Position numbers and translations under genes: made by a program
Notes under the pieces: model-generated
What the model was told of the DNA's origin: nothing
The model's input: only the letters and a program-made list of their open reading frames with translations
Databases searched by the model: none
NCBI GenBank assembly: GCA_016744805.1
Contig: JADGDQ010000007.1
Coordinates: 1 to 64,000 of the forward strand
DNA from: Sulfurovaceae bacterium
GTDB taxonomy: Bacteria > Campylobacterota > Campylobacteria > Campylobacterales > Sulfurovaceae
Length of the DNA stretch: 64,000 nt
Direction of reading: 5' to 3'
Part shown: one piece after another, positions 15,689-24,238 of the stretch
How positions within the stretch are numbered: position 1 is the stretch's first letter
How the letters are laid out: each line of letters begins with the position of its first letter

Positions 15689-17203
15689 ATGACAAACCAA
15701 GAACTTAAAGCCCTCGTTAGCAAGAGTAAACTTGTGAAAACTTCTCTTGTAATCTTCTTACTACTCTTTTTTCAACCCCACCTCTTGGCTCAATTAATTA
15801 TTACTGGTGTATTAGATGGTCCTCGAACAGGAGGGAAGCCAAAATGTATTGAACTCTATGCACTAGAGGCTATTGAGGAGTTGAGTATCTATGGTGTTGG
15901 ATCGGTAAATAATGGCAAAGGGGTCTCCAAAAAAGAGTTTACCTTTCCTGAAGGCTCTTTGGATAGGGGAGAGTTTATCTATGTGAGCTATGAGGCTGAG
16001 GAGTTTGCTCAGTTTTTTGGTTTTGCTCCTGAGTATACAGGTGGGGTGGCAAGTATTAATGGAGATGATGCTATTGAGCTATTTGAGGGAGATAGTGTGA
16101 TAGATGTTTTTGGAGATATTTATACCGATGGCACAGGAGAGGCGTGGGAGTATAGGGATGGATGGGTCTATAGAAGAGAGCATGTTACTAGCCCCTCTGA
16201 TACCTTTAGTATGGATGAGTGGGAGTTGAGTGGTGTAGGTGCTTTGGATGATGAGAGCAATAATAGCCTCGCTAGTAACCCCTTTCCTCTTAAAAGTTTC
16301 CACGCTACTCTGCTACAGAGTGGTTTTACACTCTCTACAACGGCTCTAGTAGTGAGTGAATCTAGCAATAGCTTTAGTGTGGTGTTGGATATAGAACCTA
16401 AAAGTGATGTAGTGTTGGATATTACTAGTGAAAATAGTGCCAAGATAACGCTCTCTCCCCAGACGCTTACATTTTCGCAGACGACTTGGAATATCCCCCA
16501 AATAGTAACGCTTAACGCTGTAGATGCTAACCAAGTCACTCAAATTACTATAAGTGTAGATGCCACCCATAGTGATGATAGTTTTGATGACCTAAGAGAT
16601 AAAAGTGTGACTGTTACAAGTAGAGAGAGTAGTGTGCAACCTCTCTTTAGACCTTTTGTAACAGAGCCTATAATTGAAGTAGAAAAAGTAGAAAAAGTAG
16701 AAGAAGTAGAAATTGAAGAACAAAAAGAAAGCAAAATAGAAGAGCCAAACCCCATAGAAAATATAGATACAGATAGCCTATTAGCAATGATTACCAAACT
16801 CTATATTACCACATTTGGCAGGGCTCCAGAGATGAGAGGGAGTAACTATTGGCTCTATAAATCTAAGCTCAATTTAGAAGATATAGCAAGAAGTTTTTTT
16901 GACCAAGAGGAGACTCAACAAAAGTATCCTCAGGGCTTTAGTGATTATGACTTTATTGTCTCTATCTATAACCATATATACAATAGAGACCCAGACCAAG
17001 CAGGTGGGGATTATTGGCTCCAAGAGTTAGAGAGTGGCAACATAGAGAGACCACTCCTTATCTTGGCACTTATTAGAGGAGCAAAAGGTGAAGATGCCCT
17101 AATGTTGAAAAAGCAGACTAGAGTGGGTATAGATTTTGCAAAGAGTGGTTCTGTTGATTTGGATTTGGCTAAAAGAGTCTTTGATGAGATAAGGTATAAA
17201 TAA
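15689..17203 (+). CDS. secreted lamin-tail-like protein with C-terminal DUF4214
   Basis: A 504-residue protein. Residues about 14-35 (KTSLVIFLLLFFQPHLLAQ) form a Sec signal peptide. Residues about 36-155 resemble a lamin-tail (LTD) beta-fold: ITGVLDGPRTGGKPKCIELY, then GDDAIELFEGDSVIDVFGD. Residues about 205-305 form a beta-domain with TLTFSQTTWNIPQIVTLNAVD, typical of surface proteins. An acidic Glu/Val/Lys linker follows. DUF4214 occupies about 370-485 (KLYITTFGRAPEMRGSNYW, then YNRDPDQAGGDYW). The last domain matches the N-terminal domain of the S-layer-like protein at 11732. No type I signal is seen, so export is probably through Sec to the periplasm or surface. The function is unknown. 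Confidence 0.75.
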   Translation: MTNQELKALVSKSKLVKTSLVIFLLLFFQPHLLAQLIITGVLDGPRTGGKPKCIELYALEAIEELSIYGVGSVNNGKGVSKKEFTFPEGSLDRGEFIYVSYEAEEFAQFFGFAPEYTGGVASINGDDAIELFEGDSVIDVFGDIYTDGTGEAWEYRDGWVYRREHVTSPSDTFSMDEWELSGVGALDDESNNSLASNPFPLKSFHATLLQSGFTLSTTALVVSESSNSFSVVLDIEPKSDVVLDITSENSAKITLSPQTLTFSQTTWNIPQIVTLNAVDANQVTQITISVDATHSDDSFDDLRDKSVTVTSRESSVQPLFRPFVTEPIIEVEKVEKVEEVEIEEQKESKIEEPNPIENIDTDSLLAMITKLYITTFGRAPEMRGSNYWLYKSKLNLEDIARSFFDQEETQQKYPQGFSDYDFIVSIYNHIYNRDPDQAGGDYWLQELESGNIERPLLILALIRGAKGEDALMLKKQTRVGIDFAKSGSVDLDLAKRVFDEIRYK

Positions 17204-17237
17204 TAGATTATTTTTTCTATAATAAAAAAGGATAAAT

Positions 17238-18113
17238 ATGTGTCAAGTATCAAAATATATCAACCTATTTACTGATTTTGGATTTAAAAAGATATTTGGA
17301 GACCCAAATAGTACCGAGCTACTTCAGAGTCTACTCAATGATATTTTACAATTTAAAGACAGAGACAGAATCAAAAAAATTATATTTAAAAATGGTGAGC
17401 TATTGCCAGAAGCACCCGAAGAGAGAAAAGCCATTATAGACCTGCTCTGTGAAGATGAGAAAGGGAATCAATTTATTGTAGAACTACAAAAAGTATCCCA
17501 AGAACATTTCCAAAGTAGAGCCCTCTACTATACTTCATTTCCTATACAGCAACAAGGGATAAAAGGTGGATGGAATTTTGAACTCACGCCTGTCTATTTT
17601 GTAGGACTCCTTAACTTTGAGATAGAGAGGTTTAAAGATAAAGAAGAGTATCTCCATCATGGTAAAATTGTAGATATATATACGCAAGAGATTATGTATG
17701 ATAAGCTAAATATGGTATACCTTGAAATACCAAAATTAAAAAAAACCAAAAAAGAACTCTCTAATCACTTAGAGTGGTGGATATATACTTTCCAAAATCT
17801 CCATACAATGCATACTATACCCATAGAGCTTCAAGATGATGTGATTAAAAGTGCATTTGAAAAAGCCGAATTTGCATCCATGCCAAAGAGTCAACAAGAG
17901 AATTACCATAAGAACTTAAAAGTCTATAGAGACTTAGTAAATAGTTTTGATTTTGCTATAAAAAGTGGACATAAAGAGGGCAAAAAAGCAGGAATGAAAG
18001 AGGGCAAAAAAGAGAAAAGCTTAGAAATAGCCAAAAACCTATTAGCCACTGATATGGAGTTGGATCTTATATCTAAAATTACAGGTTTAGATATAGAGGA
18101 TATTAAAGAATAG
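17238..18113 (+). CDS. Rpn-family PD-(D/E)XK recombination-promoting nuclease/putative transposase
   Basis: A 291-residue protein opening with YINLFTDFGFKKIFGDPN, the diagnostic N-terminus of the Rpn/PDDEXK_2 family. The nuclease core is visible as Asp68 (KAIIDLL) and Glu82-x-Gln84 (IVELQ). The C-terminal tail has Lys/Gly-rich repeats (HKEGKKAGMKEGKKEK) and a helix (ATDMELDLISKITGLDIEDIKE), also usual in this family. E. coli RpnA-type members cut DNA and raise RecA-independent recombination; whether this copy is active is unknown. It lies 34 bases after the lamin-tail gene on the same strand and converges on the tyrosine transposase gene with a 9-base gap. Confidence 0.88.
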   Translation: MCQVSKYINLFTDFGFKKIFGDPNSTELLQSLLNDILQFKDRDRIKKIIFKNGELLPEAPEERKAIIDLLCEDEKGNQFIVELQKVSQEHFQSRALYYTSFPIQQQGIKGGWNFELTPVYFVGLLNFEIERFKDKEEYLHHGKIVDIYTQEIMYDKLNMVYLEIPKLKKTKKELSNHLEWWIYTFQNLHTMHTIPIELQDDVIKSAFEKAEFASMPKSQQENYHKNLKVYRDLVNSFDFAIKSGHKEGKKAGMKEGKKEKSLEIAKNLLATDMELDLISKITGLDIEDIKE

Positions 18114-18122
18114 AGAATAACT

Positions 18123-18899
18123 TTAAGCCCCATTTATATCTATTTTTTTAATAACTCTCTGCACCGTAGATTGTGCTACTTTCAAAGCTTTGGCTATGGC
18201 GTGTTGTGAGTATCCTAGTTTGTAGGCTTTGCATATAATGCTATTTCTCTCTTTTTTATCTTCAAAACTCTTAAGCATCTTTTGTAGTTTTGCTATATCT
18301 AGCTCTTTTGTATGTGGTACACCCATAAGTGAAGAGGCTCGTTTGAGGTCTTGGAGTTGCTCTTGATCTACTGTTGCATATAAAAATTTTCGTATAGCAT
18401 CTTTGTCCTCTTTGTAGTTTTGTACTATATAAGAGTTTTTAAGCCATTTGGCTAAAGAGTCATAATTGAGAAACTGATGCCCTGAGCTATAAGGGTACTC
18501 TTCTATTGTATGAGCTAATTTGGCTTTGATGGGATTTTGTTCTATATAGATTATAAGTGTATAGAGGTAGGCTTCATCTGTAACAAACCACGAAGCAAAA
18601 CGCCCTTGCCATAGATGCCCTACTCTTTTATATTTTTTGTTAAAGTAAATAGCGTAATTGGCATTGATTTGACGCATAAACTTAGAGAGATTATTTTGTT
18701 GTGTCTCTATAAGTAGATGGTAGTGGTTGGGCATAAGAGCATAACTGTGCATAATAATAGTAAACTCTTTTGTGTATCTCTCTAATAACTCTTCAAAATA
18801 CTCATAATCATCTCTATCCAAAAATATAACTCTTTTTTCTACTCCTCTATTGATAATATGATAATATCCTGCCATATCTACTCGTGGTCTTCTTGCCAT
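18123..18899 (-). CDS. REP-associated tyrosine transposase (RAYT, Y1/HUH family)
   Basis: A 258-residue HUH-type single-strand transposase. The start RPRVDMAGYYHIINRGV is typical of RAYTs. The HUH motif is His59-Tyr60-His61 in LMPNHYHLLIE, followed by GHLWQGRFASWFV. The catalytic Tyr is probably Tyr118 in IYIEQNPIKAKLA. A C-terminal helix-turn-helix (YSQHAIAKALKVAQSTVQ, about 230-247) may recognise DNA. RAYTs are usually single-copy, domesticated genes that spread short palindromic REP sequences. The gene appears intact. An inverted copy of the boundary repeat lies 32 bases beyond its start (18932-18954), as expected for its own flanking element. Confidence 0.9.
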   Translation of the reverse strand: MARRPRVDMAGYYHIINRGVEKRVIFLDRDDYEYFEELLERYTKEFTIIMHSYALMPNHYHLLIETQQNNLSKFMRQINANYAIYFNKKYKRVGHLWQGRFASWFVTDEAYLYTLIIYIEQNPIKAKLAHTIEEYPYSSGHQFLNYDSLAKWLKNSYIVQNYKEDKDAIRKFLYATVDQEQLQDLKRASSLMGVPHTKELDIAKLQKMLKSFEDKKERNSIICKAYKLGYSQHAIAKALKVAQSTVQRVIKKIDINGA

Positions 18900-18931
18900 A
18901 ATGTATCCTTTTTAAGTTATTATAGCATTTT

Positions 18932-18954
18932 TGCATAAAGCATCACCTGACCCC
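18932..18954 (-). repeat. boundary repeat, inverted copy 5
   Basis: On the minus strand this reads GGGGTCAGGTGATGCTTTAT and onward, close to copies 1-4 but in opposite orientation. It marks the right end of the accessory patch, between the transposase start and the formate dehydrogenase-like gene. Confidence 0.8.
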
Positions 18955-19010
18955 ATAAAGCTCTAAGGCAAAATAGGTTAAAACTACAGATATAAATCAA
19001 GGCTAATAGA

Positions 19011-21113
19011 ATGAAAAATAATAATATTCAAGAGATAGAGAGTGTCTGTACCTATTGTGGGGTGGGATGTGATATTACAGGTGTTGTAGAAAACAATAAA
19101 ATTACCAAAATATATGCTCAAAAAGATGGGCTAGTCTCGCAAGGGAAGCTCTGTATTAAGGGTAAATATGGCTATGACTTTGTGGATGCTTCTGACCGTA
19201 TTAGAGAACCACGCATCAAAAAAAGCTTTTTAGAGAAAAACCCTCTTATCCTCCAAGCAGTACAAGAGAGACTCGTAGAGTTTGACAGCAACTATATGAG
19301 CTGTGACTTGGATACTGCTACTACTATTGCTACAATGAAGCTCTCAGAGGTCAAAGAGCAGTATGGAAGAGAGAGTTTTTGTGCTATTGGTGGAGCAAGA
19401 ACAAGTTGCGAGAGTGCCTACTCATTTCAAAAGTTTTGTAGAGAGACTATGGAGTCGCCTCATGTAGATAACTGTGCTAGAGTCTGCCACTCTCCATCAC
19501 TCAAAGGTATGCGTGCAACCATTGGTGAGGGTGCTGCTACCAACCCCTATAATGATATATATGAGACAGAGTATATGGTTGTTATTGGCTCTAATACTAT
19601 GGAGGCTCACCCTATTATCGCCAACCGTATGGTAGATATGGCAAAAAAGCTAAATAACCTCGCAGTGATTGATGTGCGAGAGACCAAGCTTGCTAAATAT
19701 GCAAAACAAAACTGTATTATCCCCTATGAAGCCAACCTTTTGGTACTTAATATGATGGCTTTTGTGATTATTGATGAGGAGCTGTATGATAAGAGCTTTA
19801 TAGAGACACGCACCAAAGAGTTTGATGCTTTCAAAGAGAAAATTCTTAATGACCCTTATGCTAATCCAAACTTTTTTAAAGAGATAGAGGGGTATGAGTA
19901 TCTAGCAAAGATGATACCAAATATTGCAAGAGAGTATGCGGTCAAAAAGTCTATGCTCTTTTGGGGTCTAGGAATTACCGAACATCTTGATGGTTCGTAT
20001 GCAGTTATGGCGATGACACATCTTGCTATGATGACAGGAAATGTAGGAAAAACTGGTGCAGGGCTTATGCCTCTTAGAGGGCAAAATAATGTCCAAGGGG
20101 CTTGTGATATGGGTTGCCTCCCCTACTACCTCCCAGACTATCAAGAACCCAAAGAGATAGGTCTAATGACTCCTCAACTTATAGATGCTATGCTAGAGGG
20201 AAACATCAAAGCATTACTCAATATGGGTGAAGATATTATGCATATTCACCCTAATATCAACAAAATAGAAAAAGCCTTAGAGAAGCTAGAGTTTATTATG
20301 GTGCAAGAGCTTTTTATGACAGATATAGCCCAAAAAGCTGATATTGTGATTGGAGTGAAGTCTGCGTATGAGAAGACGGGTGTTTATGTAAATGCCATGC
20401 GTAGACTCCACCTTTCGCAACCTCTTGTCCAGAGTGATTTGCCTGATGATTGGGAAGTACTCACGATGATGGATAGTAAACTAGGCGGAAACTTTAATTT
20501 CACAACAAGCCAAGAGGTGTGGGATGAGGTACGCAAAGTAGCCCCAAATAGATTTAGTGGAGCAGACTATTATCGCTTAGAGAGACACCGCAAAAGAGGT
20601 ATGCAGTGGCCAATCTATCACGAAGATACTCCTGTACTGCATCTTTTGGATTTTAGAACAGAAGATGGCTTAGGGAACTATGTCTACCATCAGTACCAAC
20701 CAAGAGGTATGGTTCAGGAGATATTAGATAAAGCATTCTATAATAATAGCCTAGAGGGATACTATCTCACCACAGGACGCACTTTAGCCCACTATAATAA
20801 CTCTGCTCAAACTAAAAGAAGTAAAAAATTATTAAGTAAATATGATGAAGATGTTCTATTAGCCCCTATAGAAGATGAGGGAAAACTAGGTGACTGGGTA
20901 GTACTCAAAACCCAATATGGAGAGACAAATCCTCTACCTGTAAAGTATACAGACAAAGTCAAACCCAAAACACTCTTTAGTACTTTTCACCATAGTAGTT
21001 CACGCATCAATGCGATATTTGGAGATGAGTGTGATGAGTTGATTATGACAGCTCGTTTTAAATCATTAAAAGTAACTGTCGTTCTAGCAGATACTCAGAT
21101 TGGGTGTGGGTAA
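19011..21113 (+). CDS. fdhA: formate dehydrogenase-like molybdopterin oxidoreductase, catalytic subunit
   Basis: A 700-residue cytoplasmic protein without Tat signal. An N-terminal 4Fe-4S site uses Cys13, Cys16, Cys20 and Cys48 (VCTYCGVGC and KLCIKGKYG). NCARVCHSPSL follows, placing Cys159-His160 where E. coli FdhF has Sec140-His141, so the metal ligand is cysteine rather than selenocysteine. Other matches are GANNVQGACDMG-like RGQNNVQGACDMGCLPYYL and a C-terminal cofactor-binding domain ending DTQIGCG. It should oxidise formate or reduce CO2 at a bis-MGD molybdenum or tungsten centre. No electron-transfer subunit or chaperone gene lies next to it, so the partner is unknown. The gene stands between the accessory patch and tsf, and its end is 7 bases from the convergent tsf stop. 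Confidence 0.85.
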   Translation: MKNNNIQEIESVCTYCGVGCDITGVVENNKITKIYAQKDGLVSQGKLCIKGKYGYDFVDASDRIREPRIKKSFLEKNPLILQAVQERLVEFDSNYMSCDLDTATTIATMKLSEVKEQYGRESFCAIGGARTSCESAYSFQKFCRETMESPHVDNCARVCHSPSLKGMRATIGEGAATNPYNDIYETEYMVVIGSNTMEAHPIIANRMVDMAKKLNNLAVIDVRETKLAKYAKQNCIIPYEANLLVLNMMAFVIIDEELYDKSFIETRTKEFDAFKEKILNDPYANPNFFKEIEGYEYLAKMIPNIAREYAVKKSMLFWGLGITEHLDGSYAVMAMTHLAMMTGNVGKTGAGLMPLRGQNNVQGACDMGCLPYYLPDYQEPKEIGLMTPQLIDAMLEGNIKALLNMGEDIMHIHPNINKIEKALEKLEFIMVQELFMTDIAQKADIVIGVKSAYEKTGVYVNAMRRLHLSQPLVQSDLPDDWEVLTMMDSKLGGNFNFTTSQEVWDEVRKVAPNRFSGADYYRLERHRKRGMQWPIYHEDTPVLHLLDFRTEDGLGNYVYHQYQPRGMVQEILDKAFYNNSLEGYYLTTGRTLAHYNNSAQTKRSKKLLSKYDEDVLLAPIEDEGKLGDWVVLKTQYGETNPLPVKYTDKVKPKTLFSTFHHSSSRINAIFGDECDELIMTARFKSLKVTVVLADTQIGCG

Positions 21114-21121
21114 AAACCCAC
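21106..21121. terminator. hairpin shared by the convergent fdhA-like and tsf ends
   Basis: GTGGGT at 21106-21111 and ACCCAC at 21116-21121 pair across an AAAA loop. The hairpin overlaps the stop of the rightward gene and touches that of tsf, so it could end both transcripts. No T-run follows on either strand, which lowers confidence. Confidence 0.4.
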
Positions 21122-22182
21122 TAACCCATCTGCTTTGCAACTTCTGCTGCAAAGTCTTCTTCTTCTACTTCTATACCTTCACCAACTTCTAATCGAGTAA
21201 ATGCAGTAATCTCTGCACTACCACCTGCTGATTTAGCTTTCTCTTCAATATACTGAGCAACAGTTTTACTATCATCCATTACAAAATTTTGATCCAAAAG
21301 ACACTGCTCTTGGTCAAGTGTTGTATTGTCTGCAATAAATCTAGCTATTTTACCAGGTAAGATTCTATCCCAGATTTTTTCTGGTTTCCCTTCTGCTTTA
21401 AGCTCCTCTTTGAGTGCATTCTCTGCATCTGCCATAACAGCATCTGTAAGTTGACTCATAGAGATATACTGCGGAATATTTTTGAGTGTTTTACCCAATC
21501 TACTAAGCTCTTCATTCTCTTTTTCTATAGCAACAATACGACCTTGAGTCTCTTGAGCTACAAAATCTGCATCAAAGTCTTTGTAACTAAGTGTAGATGG
21601 ACTCATAGCTGCTGCATGCATAGCAACATCTCTAAGAGCAGATTTCATAGCTTCTGCTGTAGAGGCACTATCACATTTTGCTTCAATAATAACAGCTACT
21701 TGACCATTAGCATGAACATACCCATTTACAGCTACATTCTCATCTGCATCAATCAAAGCAGAACGACGCACTACTAGTTTTTCTCCAATAGTTGCAACTT
21801 GTTGAGAAAGATACTCAGAAAATGGCTCACCATTAATAGTAGAAGCATTAATATCTTCTGCATTTGTAATACTGTTATCAAAAGCATGTGTTACAACATC
21901 TGTAAGGATTGCTTTAAATTTATCATTTTGAGCAACAAAATCTGTTTGAGAATTAATCTCAATAATTGCAGCTTTGCTTCCTTCAACTTTAACAGTCACA
22001 GCACCTTCGGCAGCTACTTTTCCTGCTTTTTTAGCAGCAGCACCCATACCTTGGTCTCTAAGCCACTCAACAGCTTTATCCATATCACCATCAGACTCAG
22101 TTAATGCTTTTTTACAGTCCATCATCCCTGCATCAGTCATCTCTCTAAGTTTTTTAATATCTTTTGGTCCAAAGTTTGCCAT
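21121..22182 (-). CDS. tsf: translation elongation factor Ts
   Basis: A 353-residue guanine-nucleotide exchange factor for EF-Tu. The N-terminal UBA-like domain has KKLREMTDAGMMDCKKALTE, the classic signature, and DKAVEWLRDQG. The core contains INSQTDFVAQNDKF, which contacts EF-Tu. An extended insertion and the C-terminal ILPGKIARFIADNTTLDQEQ region follow. The length is near that of Campylobacterota EF-Ts, longer than the E. coli form. It begins 2 bases after the rpsB stop on the same strand, the universal rpsB-tsf pairing, and is expected to be co-transcribed from the rpsB promoter. Confidence 0.98.
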   Translation of the reverse strand: MANFGPKDIKKLREMTDAGMMDCKKALTESDGDMDKAVEWLRDQGMGAAAKKAGKVAAEGAVTVKVEGSKAAIIEINSQTDFVAQNDKFKAILTDVVTHAFDNSITNAEDINASTINGEPFSEYLSQQVATIGEKLVVRRSALIDADENVAVNGYVHANGQVAVIIEAKCDSASTAEAMKSALRDVAMHAAAMSPSTLSYKDFDADFVAQETQGRIVAIEKENEELSRLGKTLKNIPQYISMSQLTDAVMADAENALKEELKAEGKPEKIWDRILPGKIARFIADNTTLDQEQCLLDQNFVMDDSKTVAQYIEEKAKSAGGSAEITAFTRLEVGEGIEVEEEDFAAEVAKQMG

Positions 22183-22184
22183 AT

Positions 22185-23009
22185 TTACGCTTCCTCTGTT
22201 TTTGTTTCTACTGCTGGTGTTTCTACTGCTGGTTCTTTAGTTTCCTCTTCTTTTACTTCGGCAACCATCTCAGCAATATCTTCGTCACTTACCTGTGCTA
22301 CTTGCTCTACTGCTTCACCTTTAGCTTCTGCTGCTGCTGCTTGACCTTCGATAATAGCTTCTGCCATCTCTTTACAGAAAAGGTTAATAGAACGGATAGC
22401 ATCATCATTTCCAGGAATTGGATAGTCGATAACATCAGGGTCACAGTTTGTATCAAGTGGAGCTACAACTTTCATACCAAGTCTTCTTGCTTCTTTAACT
22501 GCAATATGCTCTTTTACTGCATCCACAACAAAAAGCATATCTGGCATTTTTTTCATATATCTGTAACCCTCAAGGTATGAGTTAAGCTTCTCTTTTTTAC
22601 GAAGCAACATCAATGCCTCTTTTTTTGTAAGAAGTTCAATCTGACCATTCTCTTGCATCTGCTCGATAATTTCGAGTTTACGGATAGATTTTTTGATTGT
22701 TGGGTAGTTAGTAAGCATACCACCTAACCATCTATTAGCAACAAAAGGCATACCACATCTAAGCGCATGCTCTTTTACTGCTGATCTTGCTTGTTTTTTT
22801 GTTCCAACAAAAAGTACTGTTTGACCCTCTGCTGCTGCATCTCTTACTACATTGTAAGTATATTTGAAGTATCTCAAAGTCTTTTGAAGATCGATAATAT
22901 AGATATTTTTTCTCTCACCAAAGATGAACTTCTTCATTTTTGGATTCCATCTTCTTGTCTGATGCCCAAAGTGTACACCACATTCGAGTAAGTCTTTCAT
23001 TGTTACCAT
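22185..23009 (-). CDS. rpsB: 30S ribosomal protein S2
   Basis: A 274-residue ribosomal protein. [20 protein letters not shown] is the universal S2 start region. [32 protein letters not shown] and the Asp/Asn-rich block [20 protein letters not shown] complete the family pattern. The last 50 residues are an acidic Ala/Glu/Val-rich tail, common in this phylum. It is encoded first in the rpsB-tsf operon, with AAGGAGA before the ATG. A leader of about 160 bases precedes it. Confidence 0.98.
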   Translation of the reverse strand: MVTMKDLLECGVHFGHQTRRWNPKMKKFIFGERKNIYIIDLQKTLRYFKYTYNVVRDAAAEGQTVLFVGTKKQARSAVKEHALRCGMPFVANRWLGGMLTNYPTIKKSIRKLEIIEQMQENGQIELLTKKEALMLLRKKEKLNSYLEGYRYMKKMPDMLFVVDAVKEHIAVKEARRLGMKVVAPLDTNCDPDVIDYPIPGNDDAIRSINLFCKEMAEAIIEGQAAAAEAKGEAVEQVAQVSDEDIAEMVAEVKEEETKEPAVETPAVETKTEEA

Positions 23010-23175
23010 TTTATCTCCTTGATAAAGTAAATTTAATTTTTATAGACCGTAGTCTTTAGGTTTAATCCTCTGTAGTCCTTAACACAAAATACCTATTAAT
23101 AGGGTGTGCAACCTGACAAGGAATAACTACATGAGTATTTCCAAGCCCAAATTTTGAACAAGGGTCGTGATTATA
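23010..23175 (-). promoter_or_regulatory. rpsB promoter and long 5' leader
   Basis: On the minus strand a TATAAT box at 23175-23170 starts a leader of about 155 bases before rpsB. The leader contains CCTATTAATAGG, a perfect palindrome, and two spaced GACTAC repeats, and ends in AAGGAGA. S2 is often autoregulated through its leader in proteobacteria, and the length here suits such control. I did not recognise a specific known fold. Confidence 0.4.
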
Positions 23176-23182
23176 TCCAAAT

Positions 23183-23650
23183 TTATATTAATTCTTGCAA
23201 TTTTTGTTGCACAGCTTCGACATGCCCTTTTACTCTAACTTTTTCCCACTTTTGAGCCACTGTACCATCTGGGTCTATCAAAAAGGTACTTCTTACAACT
23301 CCCATATACTCTTTGCCAAAATTTTTCTTCTGTTGCCATACACCAAACGCTTTACATAACTCTTTCTCTTCATCTGCTAAAAGTGTAATTTTTAACTCTT
23401 TTTTGGCTATAAAGTTACGGTGTTTCAAAGGGCTATCAGGACTTACACCCAAAACTATAGCGTTTAAACTCTCAAAATTAGGAAGAGCTTCTGTAAATTC
23501 ACAGGCCTCTGTTGTACACCCTGGGGTATTATCTTTTGGATAAAAATAGAGTACTACCCAACGCCCTTTAATATCTCTCCAACAAATCTCCTCTTCATCT
23601 TGATTGGGCAAACAGAAATCTGCTACTTTATCTCCTATATTTATCATCAC
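23183..23650 (-). CDS. bcp: thioredoxin-dependent thiol peroxidase (BCP/PrxQ-type peroxiredoxin)
   Basis: A 155-residue cytoplasmic peroxiredoxin. YFYPKDNTPGCTTEACEF places the peroxidatic Cys at 45 and the resolving Cys at 50, the atypical 2-Cys arrangement of the BCP/PrxQ group. LGVSPDSPLKHRNFIAKKEL and VVRSTFLIDPDG are further family marks. It reduces peroxides and is regenerated by thioredoxin. It stands alone, transcribed toward rpsB and divergent from the small gene at 23689. Methionine codons 1 and 2 are both possible starts. Confidence 0.95.
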   Translation of the reverse strand: MMINIGDKVADFCLPNQDEEEICWRDIKGRWVVLYFYPKDNTPGCTTEACEFTEALPNFESLNAIVLGVSPDSPLKHRNFIAKKELKITLLADEEKELCKAFGVWQQKKNFGKEYMGVVRSTFLIDPDGTVAQKWEKVRVKGHVEAVQQKLQELI

Positions 23651-23688
23651 TACTTCCTTTTATACTATTTTTTTGGTAGTATATCCAA

Positions 23689-23901
23689 ATGAATTCAATC
23701 AAACAAACAAAAGAAGAACTCCTATTAGATATAGAGCAACTTATCTCTTATGGCAAAGAAGAACCTACAATCAATCCTAAACTTTTAGTATATATGGATG
23801 AAGCATCGCTTATAAGTATCAAAAAAGGTTTACTAAGTAGAGTAGGAGTATTAAGTGATGCAGATAAAATATGGTTAGAGCAGTTTAAAAAATATGAGTA
23901 G
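23689..23901 (+). CDS. small conserved-looking protein upstream of yidD, function unknown
   Basis: A 70-residue, mostly helical, charged protein with no signal peptide or membrane segment. Its stop overlaps the yidD start by 8 bases, which implies translational coupling. The composition (KEELLLDIEQLISYGKEE, then SLISIKKGLLSRVGVLSDADKIWLEQF) suggests a folded two- or three-helix domain. I recognise no family. Confidence 0.65.
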   Translation: MNSIKQTKEELLLDIEQLISYGKEEPTINPKLLVYMDEASLISIKKGLLSRVGVLSDADKIWLEQFKKYE

Positions 23902-24235
23902 TAAATTTTGGATAGCTCCTATTAAAGGATACCAGTATATCTCCAAGATGCTTCCAGCAGGATGTAGATACTACCCTACTTGTTCAGAGTATGCAAAGTG
24001 GTCATTTGAAACCTCTCCTGCTCATATAGCCCTCTACCATAGCTCTTTGCGAATACTCTCGTGTAATCCACTCTTTGATGGTGGCATAGACTATCCTCTT
24101 ATCACATACAAAGTACCCTCTTGCATAGTACCCTATACAAAAACAATAAGACTTAAATATTGGTTTGTCCCCAAAATACAATCACCTACAAAATATTTTG
24201 TTATTGGGGTTTTAGATAGTCTCCAAAAAAAGTAA
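23894..24235 (+). CDS. yidD: membrane protein insertion efficiency factor YidD
   Basis: A 113-residue member of the YidD (DUF37) family. IKGYQYISKMLPAGCRYYP, TCSEYAKWSFETSPA and the motif RILSCNPLFDGGIDYP are all diagnostic, including the conserved cysteines. YidD is a peripheral inner-membrane protein that aids YidC-dependent insertion. In many bacteria it lies in the rpmH-rnpA-yidD-yidC block, but here it is separate, coupled to a small unknown gene. The C-terminal 30 residues are a basic extension. Confidence 0.93.
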   Translation: MSSKFWIAPIKGYQYISKMLPAGCRYYPTCSEYAKWSFETSPAHIALYHSSLRILSCNPLFDGGIDYPLITYKVPSCIVPYTKTIRLKYWFVPKIQSPTKYFVIGVLDSLQKK

Positions 24236-24238
24236 TAA

